DNA from: an uncultured Lachnospiraceae bacterium
GTDB lineage: Bacteria > Bacillota > Clostridia > Lachnospirales > Lachnospiraceae
NCBI GenBank assembly: GCA_902780405.1
Contig: CACZFI010000003.1
Span: 62,001 to 126,000 of the forward strand
DNA: 64,000 bases
Direction: 5' to 3'
This document shows positions 25,632 through 33,785 of the stretch, piece after piece (position 1 is the first letter of the stretch; the number at the start of each line of letters is the position of its first letter). The notes below the pieces were generated by a model. It made no database searches, was not told the DNA's origin, and saw nothing but the letters and a program-made list of their open reading frames with translations. Made by a program: the position numbers and the translations under genes.

Positions 25632-26840
25632 ATGCCTGACGTAAGTAACCTTATCAATGTACCCGTAGGAAAACTCGGTATTATACCGCTTGAAAGTTCC
25701 ATGGAACTTGGCAAGAAAGTTGATTCCTATATTGCCAAGTGGCGTGCGGACCGACTTGCAGAGCATACAGAGCATTTCACCTACAAGGGATATCAGAAAG
25801 ATTCCTACATCGTAAAATCCGAGTGCCCTCGTTTCGGTTCCGGAGAGGCCAAGGGTGTCATCCGTGAAACCGTTCGCGGCGACGATCTCTACCTTCTGGT
25901 TGATGTTATGAACCACAGTGTCACATACAACATCTGCGGACATGCCAATATGATGTCCCCGGATGATCACTATTCTGACTTAAAGCGTGTCATCGCAGCC
26001 ATCGCCGGCAAGGCTACACGACTTACGGTCATCATGCCCTTCATGTATGAGAGCCGTCAGCACAAGCGTTCCAGCCGCGAGTCCCTTGACTGCGCATTTG
26101 CGCTTCAGGAGCTGGTGAACATGGGCGTGGAGAACATCATTACATTTGATGCGCACGATCCCAGAGTCCAGAACGCCATCCCGACCAGCGGATTCGAGAA
26201 CATCATGCCCACTTATCAGTTCATCAAGACACTTCTGCGCACCACGCCGAACCTTGAACTTGACAATGAGCACATGATGGTGATTTCTCCCGATGAGGGT
26301 GCCATGAACCGTGCGATCTACTTCGCGAACCACCTGGGCGTAGACGTCGGCATGTTCTACAAGCGCCGCGATTACACCACCATCGTGAACGGCAAGAACC
26401 CCATCGTTGCACACGAATTCCTCGGCGATTCCGTAGAGGGTAAGGACGTGATCATCATCGACGACATGATCGCATCCGGCGAGAGTATGCTCGACGTAGC
26501 GAAGCAGCTCAAGGCGAGGAAGGCACGCCGCGTATATGCGCTTGCCACCTTCGGTCTCTTCACCGCAGGTCTTTCCATCTTCGATGAGGCTTACAAGAAC
26601 GGCATCATCGAGAAAGTTATCACGACCAACCTGACCTACCAGGATCCCGAGCTTTTCACACGCTCCTGGTATGAGTCTGCAGACTTAAGCAAATATATCG
26701 CAACCCTGATCGACCACCTGAACCACAACGCATCCATCAGCCAGCTGTTGGATCAGTCCGAGCGTATCCAGGCTCGTATTCAGGAGTACAAAGAGAAGGG
26801 AACCATCAGCGACAACTACAAGGCACCCAAGGTTGACTAA
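25632..26840 (+). CDS. prs: Ribose-phosphate pyrophosphokinase
   Basis: Makes PRPP for nucleotide, His, Trp and NAD synthesis. 402 residues, longer than the usual 310-320. The FMYESRQHKRSSRESL segment equals the catalytic flexible-loop region, FDAHDPRVQN is the conserved His/Asp motif, and VIIIDDMIASGESM is the PRPP-binding loop (usually VDDxxDTGxT, here ASGES). The extra length lies at the N-terminus (about 60 residues) and in the C-terminal helix. It has a GGGAGGACAAATC site and sits 12 nt after the dnaC-like gene. It may belong to the long-form PRPP synthetases common in Clostridia. Confidence 0.9.
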   Translation: MPDVSNLINVPVGKLGIIPLESSMELGKKVDSYIAKWRADRLAEHTEHFTYKGYQKDSYIVKSECPRFGSGEAKGVIRETVRGDDLYLLVDVMNHSVTYNICGHANMMSPDDHYSDLKRVIAAIAGKATRLTVIMPFMYESRQHKRSSRESLDCAFALQELVNMGVENIITFDAHDPRVQNAIPTSGFENIMPTYQFIKTLLRTTPNLELDNEHMMVISPDEGAMNRAIYFANHLGVDVGMFYKRRDYTTIVNGKNPIVAHEFLGDSVEGKDVIIIDDMIASGESMLDVAKQLKARKARRVYALATFGLFTAGLSIFDEAYKNGIIEKVITTNLTYQDPELFTRSWYESADLSKYIATLIDHLNHNASISQLLDQSERIQARIQEYKEKGTISDNYKAPKVD

Positions 26841-26842
26841 AT

Positions 26843-27544
26843 ATGAAAGCACTGGTGATCATACCCGCCTACAATGAGGCGCTTAACATCGTGAATACCA
26901 TCGAGAGTTTAAAGAAGGACTGTCCGGGCATCGATTATGTGGTCGTGAACGACTGCTCAACCGATGATACGGAGGAGGTTCTGGTTTCTCATGGCATCAA
27001 TCACATCAAACTTCCCGTGAACCTGGGTATCGGAGGCGGCATGCAGGCAGGCTATCGCTATGCCGTCCAGCATAACTACGATATCACCGTTCAGTTTGAC
27101 GGAGACGGACAGCACAATGCTTCCTATATCCGCGATCTGATCAGACCCGTCGAGAACGGCGAGGCCGACCTCGTGATCGGCTCACGATTTATCGACAAGG
27201 AAGGCTTTCAGACCTCAGGTATGCGCAGGCTCGGCATCCGGCTTCTCGGCGCCGTGCTTCGCCTCTGCGGACATGTGAAGATCACCGATGCAACCAGCGG
27301 ATTCCGTGCAGCCGGCAAGGATGTCACCGAATTCTTCTCCAGGAACTATGCGCAGGACTATCCCGAACCGGAGTCCATCATCGCATCCACATTGAGCGGT
27401 TTTCGCGTGAAGGAGATCCCTGTGATCATGAACGAGCGCACCCAGGGTGTGTCCTCGATCAATGCAGCCAAATCCGTCTACTACATGATCAAGGTAACGC
27501 TTGCGATCCTGATCTACAAACTCGTAGGCAAAAAATGGAGGTAA
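26843..27544 (+). CDS. Family 2 glycosyltransferase, dolichyl-phosphate mannose synthase-like
   Basis: 233 residues, GT-A fold: MKALVIIPAYNEALNIVNTI, DYVVVNDCSTDDT, and the FDGDGQHNASYI metal-binding DxD-type motif (about 88-94), then SRFIDKEGFQTSGMRRLG. The C-terminus ends in a hydrophobic helix (KVTLAILIYKLVGK). Such enzymes make polyprenyl-phosphate sugars for wall or surface glycans. It is followed at once by a DUF2304 protein, a common companion, and a second glycosyltransferase. Confidence 0.88.
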   Translation: MKALVIIPAYNEALNIVNTIESLKKDCPGIDYVVVNDCSTDDTEEVLVSHGINHIKLPVNLGIGGGMQAGYRYAVQHNYDITVQFDGDGQHNASYIRDLIRPVENGEADLVIGSRFIDKEGFQTSGMRRLGIRLLGAVLRLCGHVKITDATSGFRAAGKDVTEFFSRNYAQDYPEPESIIASTLSGFRVKEIPVIMNERTQGVSSINAAKSVYYMIKVTLAILIYKLVGKKWR

Positions 27545-27551
27545 ATCATCC

Positions 27552-27929
27552 ATGATGACGACATTGTTTCGCACCATCCTCATCATACTGGTACTGCTTT
27601 ATATCCTGCTCATCATCCTCTTGATGCGCAAGGGCCGCATGAGTTTAAAGTACTCTCTGATGTGGTTTCTCGCAGGACTTGTACTTCTCATCTGTGCCAT
27701 CTTTCCCGGCATCATACGGTTTTTCACACACATGCTGGGTATCTACTCGGAAACGAACGCCATATTCTTCGTCGGCGTTATCTTCCTTTTGCTGATCATC
27801 CTGTCGCTGACTTCCATCGTGTCAGGACTGAACGAACGTCTGCGTAGCCTTACTCAGACGCAGGCTTTACTTGAGAAACGCGTACGCGACCTTGAGGCCG
27901 CCGCTTCCGACAAGGAGAACAAGGCATGA
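27552..27929 (+). CDS. DUF2304 membrane protein
   Basis: 125 residues with three hydrophobic helices (about 5-25, 35-55 and 68-88) and a short coiled-coil tail (SGLNERLRSLTQTQALLEKRV). Its LYILLIILLMRKGRMSLKYS and WFLAGLVLLICAIFPG segments match DUF2304. These proteins nearly always sit beside polyprenyl-phosphate glycosyltransferases, as here, and may anchor or regulate them. It overlaps the next gene by 4 bp. Confidence 0.85.
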   Translation: MMTTLFRTILIILVLLYILLIILLMRKGRMSLKYSLMWFLAGLVLLICAIFPGIIRFFTHMLGIYSETNAIFFVGVIFLLLIILSLTSIVSGLNERLRSLTQTQALLEKRVRDLEAAASDKENKA

Positions 27930-28729
27930 TCTATACCGCGAAAGACCACACCTTCTGTGTGTGCGCCTACAAGGAAAGTCCATACCTCGCATCCTGCATC
28001 CGCTCCCTTCTCACACAGACCGAGCGGGGACACATCCTGATCGCAACTTCCACACCGAACGATCACATCCGTCGCATCGCCGATGAATTCGGGATCAAGC
28101 TCTATGAGCACGACGCAGCTCCGGATATTGCCGGTGACTGGAACTACGCTTACAGCAAGGCCCGTACACCGCTTGTGACCATCGCACATCAGGATGATAT
28201 CTACAACAAAGAATTCCTTGCGCTTACGCTCAAGGCCTTAAACGGCGCATCCGATCCCATCCTCGCCCATACCGGGTACTATGAGATCCGGGACGGCAAG
28301 CCCGTCATGAGTAATCGTCTACTTCGGATCAAGCGCATCCTGCTGCTTCCCTTTGTGACACGATTCACCTGGAACAGCCGGTTCCTGCGCCGTCGTTCCC
28401 TCGCCTTCGGATGCGGCATCTGCTGCCCCTCCGTAACTTTCGTTCGGGCACGTCTTCCCGAAGAACCCTTCGAGACCGGAAAGAAGGCGGATCTCGACTG
28501 GCAGGCATGGGAACGTTACTCCAGACTGCACGGTGCGTTTTGCTACGTGAAGAAGCCCATGATGGGACACCGCGTGCATGAAGGCTCCGAGACCTCCAAT
28601 GTCATCGGAGACGGAGACGGACGCACGGCCGAGGACTACGAGATCTACCGCAAGTTTTGGCCGAAGCCGATCGCAAGGCTGCTGATCCACTTCTACAAGA
28701 AGGGCCAGGACAGCAACAAACTCGCATAG
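27926..28729 (+). CDS. Family 2 glycosyltransferase
   Basis: 267 residues with a GT-A N-terminus: FCVCAYKESPYLASCIRSLL, ILIATSTPNDHIR, and the acceptor/metal region IAHQDDIYNKEFL (QDD in place of DxD, about 89-93). No transmembrane anchor is seen. It overlaps DUF2304 by 4 bp and ends the operon at a strong terminator. It likely adds a sugar to a surface polymer; donor and acceptor are unknown. Confidence 0.8.
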   Translation: MIYTAKDHTFCVCAYKESPYLASCIRSLLTQTERGHILIATSTPNDHIRRIADEFGIKLYEHDAAPDIAGDWNYAYSKARTPLVTIAHQDDIYNKEFLALTLKALNGASDPILAHTGYYEIRDGKPVMSNRLLRIKRILLLPFVTRFTWNSRFLRRRSLAFGCGICCPSVTFVRARLPEEPFETGKKADLDWQAWERYSRLHGAFCYVKKPMMGHRVHEGSETSNVIGDGDGRTAEDYEIYRKFWPKPIARLLIHFYKKGQDSNKLA

Positions 28730-28734
28730 AATAC

Positions 28735-28769
28735 GAGCACTCACGGACCGCCGTGGGTGCTCTTTTTTT
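28735..28769 (+). terminator. Rho-independent terminator of the dnaD-to-glycosyltransferase operon
   Basis: Stem GAGCACTCACGG / CCGTGGGTGCTC with loop ACCG, followed by seven or eight T residues. Confidence 0.9.
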
Positions 28770-28968
28770 GTACCCTGAAACACCTAAGATTCGATCCTTA
28801 CGCAGGGATGCAGACCGTGTTGCCGGACACATCGATAGACTCGGCCGGGTGCCAGGCGCCTTCCTGGGACGCGCTCTCGCTAAGTTGATGGAATCCTGCT
28901 GGATTCCTATGAAGTCGCTCAAAGCCGCGACGGGCTGTCTGCATCACAGATGCAGACCTGATTTCACA

Positions 28969-29013
28969 CGCAGCGGACGCTAAGCTCGTGAAGAACCTCG
29001 CTAAGCGCCGGCG
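28969..29013. repeat. Hairpin repeat core Y, copy 1
   Basis: A 45-bp core CGCAGCGGACGCTAAG...CTAAGCGCCGGCG. It differs by one base from the inverted copy at 56423-56467 and shares its ends and fold with the diverged copy at 58788-58832. Confidence 0.7.
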
Positions 29014-29094
29014 TGTTCATGCAGTCCCTGGAATGCACCTACACCCGACCTCGAGTTGATTCGAAGCTGGTGCGAAGCCCATACGAAAGCGTGA

Positions 29095-29236
29095 GCAGGG
29101 ATGCGGGCCGCGTTGCAAGGTCAGCAGAGGGTCTCGGTACTTAGCGATTCAGGCACGCAGTGGCTGAGAGCTTAGTACCGCTAGGGCACCCTCTACTAGC
29201 GGGAGCGTGTCCGGCAACACGGTCCGCATCCCTGCG
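29095..29236. repeat. Hairpin repeat X, copy 1
   Basis: The conserved core is 29112-29218 (107 bp), with inner pairing GAGGGT..GGTACTTAGC / GCTTAGTACC..ACCCTC. The outer stem GCAGGGATGCGG / CCGCATCCCTGC is specific to this locus but still self-complementary. The core differs at three or four positions from the copy at 58956. Confidence 0.75.
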
Positions 29237-29260
29237 TATCTCTGTCAATTCCTGCGCATG

Positions 29261-29289
29261 AAAAAAGCACCGGGCGTGTGCCCCGGTGC
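29261..29289 (-). terminator. Rho-independent terminator of the mecA-like gene
   Basis: Minus-strand stem GCACCGGG / CCCGGTGC (29267-29289) with a 7-nt loop, followed by six T residues. Confidence 0.85.
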
Positions 29290-29315
29290 GAACGTGCTCT
29301 GTCGTATGCGTATGT

Positions 29316-30122
29316 TTAGAGTTCGGCGAGTTTCGCAACCGCATCCCCTGCGAGGATCAACTTGTAGTGCTCCTCCATATGCGCCTGCGATGCGTAGCTT
29401 CCGGACTGCTTCATGCCGTACTCGCCCATGATATTGCAGACCTGCACGAACTCTGCCTCGGTGTTCTTGTCCTTGGTCATGTATAAGTAGAACCGGCTGT
29501 CCTTCGGATTCTTGTAGAGCGAATTGATGCTCTTGTAGACATGATTGACCATGCGGGCCGGCATGATCACCTGATCCAGGTTCTTGAAAGCGTAGATACG
29601 GAATACCTCGGCGGATGCCACCTTCTCTGCCTTCGCAGGCTCCTGATCGGCTTTGATGACATTGCCGGAGGTGCTTTCCTGATTCTTGCCCATATCTTTA
29701 AGCTTGTTAAAGTCCACGCCAAGATGACGAAGGAGATTCTTCATATTCTCGATATCTGTCTGCGCACGTCTTGACGCGTCCAGAAGATTACCCGAGCCGT
29801 CCTCGTCTTCGTCTTCATCATATGCATCCTCATCAAAATTCGTAAATCTGGAGAATCTTCCGTCAAGCTCGTCGGGATCCTCCACCTTGGTGATGATCAG
29901 TACCAGGCACTCGCGGTTCACGGGAATCGCCTCGATCATCAGAGGGACATTGTCCGCCTCAAAACCAAGTTCCTCCGAAGCGCGCTCCATCAGATCGCGA
30001 AAGAGTTCCTTCGCCTTCTCCGTACCGTATGCGAGCTCGGAAAGAAGCAGCTCCTTGTCAGCAAGGTCTGCCTTGTATAAGGTGCAACGTATTTGATTTT
30101 CGTTTAATCTCTCAATCTTCAT
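29316..30122 (-). CDS. mecA: MecA-like adaptor protein
   Basis: 268 residues. The N-terminal domain MKIERLNENQIRCTL (1-15), followed by LSELAYGTEKAKELF, is the MecA substrate-binding fold. A long acidic linker (about 115-190; a stretch of Asp/Glu around 125-135) leads to the C-terminal ClpC-binding-like domain (VFRIYAFKNLDQVI to KLAEL). MecA-type adaptors deliver unfolded proteins or regulators to ClpC-ClpP. ATG 30122 is used because homologues begin exactly here. No Shine-Dalgarno precedes it and the -10 box is only 7 nt away. Confidence 0.85.
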   Translation of the reverse strand: MKIERLNENQIRCTLYKADLADKELLLSELAYGTEKAKELFRDLMERASEELGFEADNVPLMIEAIPVNRECLVLIITKVEDPDELDGRFSRFTNFDEDAYDEDEDEDGSGNLLDASRRAQTDIENMKNLLRHLGVDFNKLKDMGKNQESTSGNVIKADQEPAKAEKVASAEVFRIYAFKNLDQVIMPARMVNHVYKSINSLYKNPKDSRFYLYMTKDKNTEAEFVQVCNIMGEYGMKQSGSYASQAHMEEHYKLILAGDAVAKLAEL

Positions 30123-30129
30123 ATCACGT

Positions 30130-30157
30130 ATTTTAACATATTTCTGCCCCATGTAAA
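30130..30157 (-). promoter_or_regulatory. mecA promoter, leaderless arrangement
   Basis: TTTACA (30152-30157) and an extended -10 TGTTAAAAT (TAAAAT 30130-30135) are 16 nt apart. The -10 box ends 7 nt before the ATG, so the predicted start of transcription is at the start codon. Confidence 0.65.
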
Positions 30158-30395
30158 GAATTTTCTCACTTTTTACACAGAGTTTTAACAGAATTTTCAC
30201 AGAATAACGTTAGGATGTCTTTGTATCATTCTTATGGATCACATGCGGATGTCCCGCGAATTCCAAAAGCACAAATTTACCAAAAGCACGGACCGGAATG
30301 TATGGATATACCACAGTTTCCTTATGCTGCGTGACCGTGCCGGATCGGAGGTGTTGCCGGGTAACCATTGTAACTTCCATATTGCACTTAAAGCC
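30158..30395. other. Spacer between the mecA promoter and the ferredoxin terminator
   Basis: About 240 bp with no credible gene. A 67-codon plus-strand frame (30234-30437) runs into the ferredoxin terminator and has no binding site or family character. Confidence 0.4.
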
Positions 30396-30431
30396 AAAAA
30401 AGGTCTGCCACCAACGCGGCAGACCTTTTAT
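30396..30431 (-). terminator. Terminator of the ferredoxin gene (bidirectional)
   Basis: Stem AAAGGTCTGCC / GGCAGACCTTT with an 8-nt loop (30398-30428) and A/T runs on both sides, reading as a terminator in the minus direction. Confidence 0.85.
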
Positions 30432-30440
30432 CTTTAAGAA

Positions 30441-30611
30441 TTACTGCTCTGAGATTACGCCTGCAGGGCAAGTACCTGCACAAGCTCCGCAAGAGATGCA
30501 TGTATCTGCATCGATCACATACTTGCCGTCGCCTTCGCTGATGGCGCCAACAGGACAAGCACCTGCGCAAGCTCCACACATTAAGCAGCCGTCGTTGATT
30601 ACATATGCCAT
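30441..30611 (-). CDS. 2[4Fe-4S] ferredoxin
   Basis: A 56-residue clostridial-type ferredoxin. Two CxxCxxCxxxCP clusters are complete: Cys9, 12, 15, 19 and Cys38, 41, 44, 48, giving two [4Fe-4S] centres for low-potential electron transfer (pyruvate:ferredoxin oxidoreductase, hydrogenase, Rnf). An AGGAGG site lies 9 nt before the ATG. It is monocistronic, with its own promoter and terminator. Confidence 0.95.
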   Translation of the reverse strand: MAYVINDGCLMCGACAGACPVGAISEGDGKYVIDADTCISCGACAGTCPAGVISEQ

Positions 30612-30655
30612 GACTTTAAGCCTCCTATCTCGTATTGCTTCTACCAGCTTTCTCG

Positions 30656-30684
30656 ATTATACAACTTCTGATAATAATTATCAA
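30656..30684 (-). promoter_or_regulatory. Ferredoxin promoter
   Basis: TTGATA (30679-30684) and TATAAT (30656-30661) are exactly 17 nt apart on the minus strand, a strong vegetative promoter. It overlaps the end of the epimerase gene region. Confidence 0.8.
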
Positions 30685-30687
30685 GTA

Positions 30688-31698
30688 TTACTTTCTTTTC
30701 ACTGTGTAGATTCGCTCAGTCAGGGTGTGGCTCTCGCCGGGAGCAAGCTCTCTGTAGCCGGACTCGTCGGCGGGGATGGGCTGATTCGGTGCGTCGATGA
30801 TCCAGGTCATCGGCTCGGGACAGTAGTAGCCCTTCTCTCCGAGATCATTCCAGATGATCCAGAATTTGAAATCACGGCATACTTCATATACAACCGCGTT
30901 GCCGGTCTCGTCGTCCACGGCCACGGTTCCGTAGAAGGGATCGCCGTCGTAGGTTCCCTCTTCTGCAAAGTAGACATCGTTGTCGATCACCTGCTTTACG
31001 GGAATCTGGGATCCGGTCAGGTACTGTCTGTCATGATTTGTGATCGGGAGGCACTCGCCGGTGGGGATGCAGTGCTTGTCGATCTCCCACTTCTCGCCTA
31101 CCGGTACGTAGAGATGTGTCTTGAAGGGATCGCCGTCCTTGGTGAAAGGCGCCTTCATGGCTGTATGGTTGCAGACACCGTAAGGCAGCTGCTTATCGGA
31201 TGTGTTGGTCATGGTGAAGGACATATGCAGTCCGGAGTCATTCAGCAGGAAGGTGAACTCTGCCTTGAAGGAAACCGGAAGATACTTGAAGAACTCGTCC
31301 TTCTCATCATAGGTGTATGCGGTTTTCACAATCGCGCCCGATCCTTCCGTTCCGACACTGACAATCTCATGTTCCCTATGATGCAGGAAGCCGTGGATGT
31401 GGTTGCCGAGGGGATCATTGACCGGAAGCTGATACGTCGCATCGGATACCTTAAGCTTGCCGCCCTTCAAACGGTTCGGCAGGTAAAGTGTCGGCAGTCC
31501 GTATACCTCGGGCTGCTTTTTTAAGTCCTCGACCGTAAGGTCATCCTCATAGCGAAGGATCTCTAAGTCCTCCTCCGTATCCTGCAGACGGATCACATTG
31601 CTTCCAAGGAAAGGTGCCACGATGGCACGATACTTTCCTGCTACAAGTTCTACCGCTTTCTCTCCCTTAAAATCAATCACAGTCGCTTTTATGCTCAT
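30688..31698 (-). CDS. Aldose 1-epimerase family protein
   Basis: 336 residues of the galactose mutarotase superfamily: NPLGNHIHGFLHHREHE (the conserved His-containing loop), LHMSFTMTNTSDKQLPYGVCNH and YCPEPMTWIIDAPN. A FAAEEGT-like acidic end and the beta-sandwich pattern agree. It interconverts sugar anomers, but the exact sugar is unknown. ATG 31698 is preferred to earlier in-frame starts, because GGGAGG lies just upstream and the extra 26 residues are not typical. It is separated by 28 nt from the preceding Ig-like gene. Confidence 0.82.
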   Translation of the reverse strand: MSIKATVIDFKGEKAVELVAGKYRAIVAPFLGSNVIRLQDTEEDLEILRYEDDLTVEDLKKQPEVYGLPTLYLPNRLKGGKLKVSDATYQLPVNDPLGNHIHGFLHHREHEIVSVGTEGSGAIVKTAYTYDEKDEFFKYLPVSFKAEFTFLLNDSGLHMSFTMTNTSDKQLPYGVCNHTAMKAPFTKDGDPFKTHLYVPVGEKWEIDKHCIPTGECLPITNHDRQYLTGSQIPVKQVIDNDVYFAEEGTYDGDPFYGTVAVDDETGNAVVYEVCRDFKFWIIWNDLGEKGYYCPEPMTWIIDAPNQPIPADESGYRELAPGESHTLTERIYTVKRK

Positions 31699-31726
31699 GC
31701 TAATTCCTCCCTCTGAATGCCATATC

Positions 31727-32068
31727 CTACAGTTTGAATTTGACCTGAACCGGTTCCGGAAGTGTCTGCCCGCCACGCGACTTTACATCAGTGGTAATGG
31801 TCAGATAGTAGTACTCATTGGTGGCGTACGCTTCCATCGGCTCTACTTCAATCAATTCTTTCTGTGTGTCATACTTGATAAATGCCCGCAGTTTTTTATT
31901 CTCCGAGTTCACCACATACATGGTCTCGTTGTTCACGGTCTTCGGATCAAGCGGTATATTGAACCGGACTCTCCAGACAAATTTACCCGTCTTAAACCTC
32001 AGATCCTGCTTGACTCTGTTGGCAAGCTGCGGCGGTATGTCTTCGATCTCGATTAAATTTTTCGCCAT
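31727..32068 (-). CDS. Small single-domain Ig-like (SbsA-type) protein
   Basis: 113 residues without a signal peptide or membrane helix. The pattern IPLDPKTVNNETMYVVNS, then KYDTQKELIEVEPMEAY and YYYLTITTDVKSRGG is that of the SbsA-type bacterial Ig-like domain, normally found in exported S-layer or adhesion proteins. An AGGAGG site precedes the ATG. It is downstream of the degenerate SbcC-like gene by 24 nt. Because the product appears cytosolic, its role is unclear. Confidence 0.65.
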   Translation of the reverse strand: MAKNLIEIEDIPPQLANRVKQDLRFKTGKFVWRVRFNIPLDPKTVNNETMYVVNSENKKLRAFIKYDTQKELIEVEPMEAYATNEYYYLTITTDVKSRGGQTLPEPVQVKFKL

Positions 32069-32092
32069 GTCATACCTCCTACAAAAATGTAT

Positions 32093-33784
32093 CTAAAGCA
32101 CTACCGGTTGAAAGGGTATGTGCTCATTTGTAAATGTATCGCCCACGCTGTCGTCGCGCGCGATCAATATAATCTGGTCCGTATCGATCTTCGACGTGAT
32201 CCTGACAAGCGCCATCAGTTCTTCCTCGCCAAGGTTCGAAACCCGGTCGATCACAATCGGCATCCGGTCTTTGATGAGTTCCTTTGCGATCGTGAAGCGG
32301 ATTGCCAGATACACCGGAAGAAGGTCCTCGGCGGGCGCCTTCATGATATCGATGGCACTGCCTGCCGCCGTGCGAAGCAAGAGCCGCTCGTCGTTCGTGA
32401 TCCTTGCATCGATGTATTTTCCGTGCGTCAGATCGGTCAGCATATCCGATATCCTGTGGTTGATCAAATAGCGATTCGCTGTCGTCCTTGCATCCGAAAG
32501 CTCACGGATGGTGTTGATCGCAAGATTCACCGCAGTCACTTCTCCGATGGAGTTGTTCTTGTCGTCTCTTGCCTGCGCGAGTTCCTCCTGCAGTTTCACC
32601 ATGCGGTCATACTTCACCAGGAGTTCATTCTCCTCGGTGCGAAGCTTGGACTTGCGATCGAGGAATTCCTTTGCGAAGGACATATCGATCTCCACATCCT
32701 CGAAGGCCTCGTTCTTGCGCTCAAGATCATACAGGATCTGCTTGAATTCCTCCTCAGTCGGCGTGTAGACGTCGCCGTCGAAGATACCCTTCTCATACAG
32801 ACCGTTCACAATGGTCACGATGACGAAGAGGATGGTACAGAAGATGAAGATCTCCCGGACGTCCTTCTCAAAGGGAAGCAGCATCACCATCAGCGTGATC
32901 ACGCCGATGACAAAGAGTCCCGTGAGCAGGATAAACCAGATCTTGTCCGTCAGTTTCTTCGGTGGTTTGTATTCATTCAGAAGCTCGGGGTCGAGAAAGA
33001 CGCGCTGTTCGGCGAGTGCATCCAGGTTCTCGTTAAGCTCCTTGTTGTCCTTGTACTTGACCTCACCACTCTTGGTGTCGATCAGCTTGCGGGCCTCACG
33101 CTTTCTGCGCGCGGTCTCCATGGCAAATTCGTCCTCGGTCTCCTTGATCTGCTCCCGGATCGTCGCGAGTTGCTCCTCGCAGTCCGCGTAAGTTGCGATC
33201 TCCGCTTCGAGTGAAGCGATCCGTCGGTCGATGCCTTCCGAGGTAAATGTGCTCTTTCGCTTTTCAAGTGCCGCAATAGCGGCATCCTTATCGAATCTGG
33301 TCGCACCCGTGGTCGCCATGTGCACCACATAATCTCTTACTGCGGCAGGACCTCCCTCTCCCGGAAGTTCCGCCGAGATACGAAGCGCATCGCGGTAGGT
33401 GTATTTGTCCAGATCGGTAACCGTCTTGTATAAGGAAAAGCGTTCGGCTGTGGTAAGCTCGCGGCCGCTTGACAGATCCAGCACGCTCATCTTCCTGCTC
33501 TTCGGCTGGAAATTGTGCTCCACCAGGATGCGATCGCTTCCGCGGTTGATGTATGCCTTTCCGGAGAAGCCTCCTTCATCGGGACGGCTTCGCTCAAGAA
33601 GATCCGGCCGGTCACCGGCCTCAAAGGAACGGTCGATGCCGTAGATCGATGCTTCGACAAAATCACCCAGCGCATCCTCATCCGCTTCGGTCGTCACGTT
33701 GCAGATGTTGATTCCGGGCGCAAGCTCGATCTCTTTGTTATGGAATTGTCCGAAATCCTTCAGAAGAAGCTTGTACAGGTGCAT
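32093..33784 (-). CDS. Degenerate SbcC/YhaN-like SMC-type protein with two membrane helices
   Basis: 563 residues. The ends look like those of RecN/SbcC/YhaN ATPases: MHLYKLLLKDFGQFHNKEIELAPGINI at the start and a PVYLAIRFTIAKELI / MPIVIDRVSNLGEEEL region at the end. Yet the Walker A position (about 28-42) reads NVTTEADEDALGDF, with no GxxxxGK(S/T). The signature LSxGxxxQ is APAEDLLP, and Walker B has lost the DD/DE pair. The middle is two coiled coils (about 190-270 and 345-420) around two membrane helices (about 283-304 and 314-332). It is encoded directly after an SbcD-like phosphoesterase with equally altered motifs. It probably does not hydrolyse ATP and may be membrane-bound. Confidence 0.75.
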   Translation of the reverse strand: MHLYKLLLKDFGQFHNKEIELAPGINICNVTTEADEDALGDFVEASIYGIDRSFEAGDRPDLLERSRPDEGGFSGKAYINRGSDRILVEHNFQPKSRKMSVLDLSSGRELTTAERFSLYKTVTDLDKYTYRDALRISAELPGEGGPAAVRDYVVHMATTGATRFDKDAAIAALEKRKSTFTSEGIDRRIASLEAEIATYADCEEQLATIREQIKETEDEFAMETARRKREARKLIDTKSGEVKYKDNKELNENLDALAEQRVFLDPELLNEYKPPKKLTDKIWFILLTGLFVIGVITLMVMLLPFEKDVREIFIFCTILFVIVTIVNGLYEKGIFDGDVYTPTEEEFKQILYDLERKNEAFEDVEIDMSFAKEFLDRKSKLRTEENELLVKYDRMVKLQEELAQARDDKNNSIGEVTAVNLAINTIRELSDARTTANRYLINHRISDMLTDLTHGKYIDARITNDERLLLRTAAGSAIDIMKAPAEDLLPVYLAIRFTIAKELIKDRMPIVIDRVSNLGEEELMALVRITSKIDTDQIILIARDDSVGDTFTNEHIPFQPVVL

Positions 33785-33785
33785 C

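Larger units (their letters stand above)
28801..29236. repeat. Composite hairpin-repeat region, locus 2
   Basis: This region between two convergent terminators is built of nested inverted repeats. The outer left end (28801-28830, CGCAGGGATGC...ACCGTGTTGCCGGACAC) is complementary to the right end (29207-29236). The same arm begins again at 29095, so the right arm has two possible partners. Inside are a short hairpin (GTCTGCATCACAGATGCAGAC, 28937-28957 approximately), a 45-bp Y core at 28969 and a 107-bp X core at 29112. No open reading frame looks real. Confidence 0.75.

Noticed and set aside
28801..29236. CRISPR array
   Set aside because: Repeats here are nested inverted units of different size with no regular spacer length.
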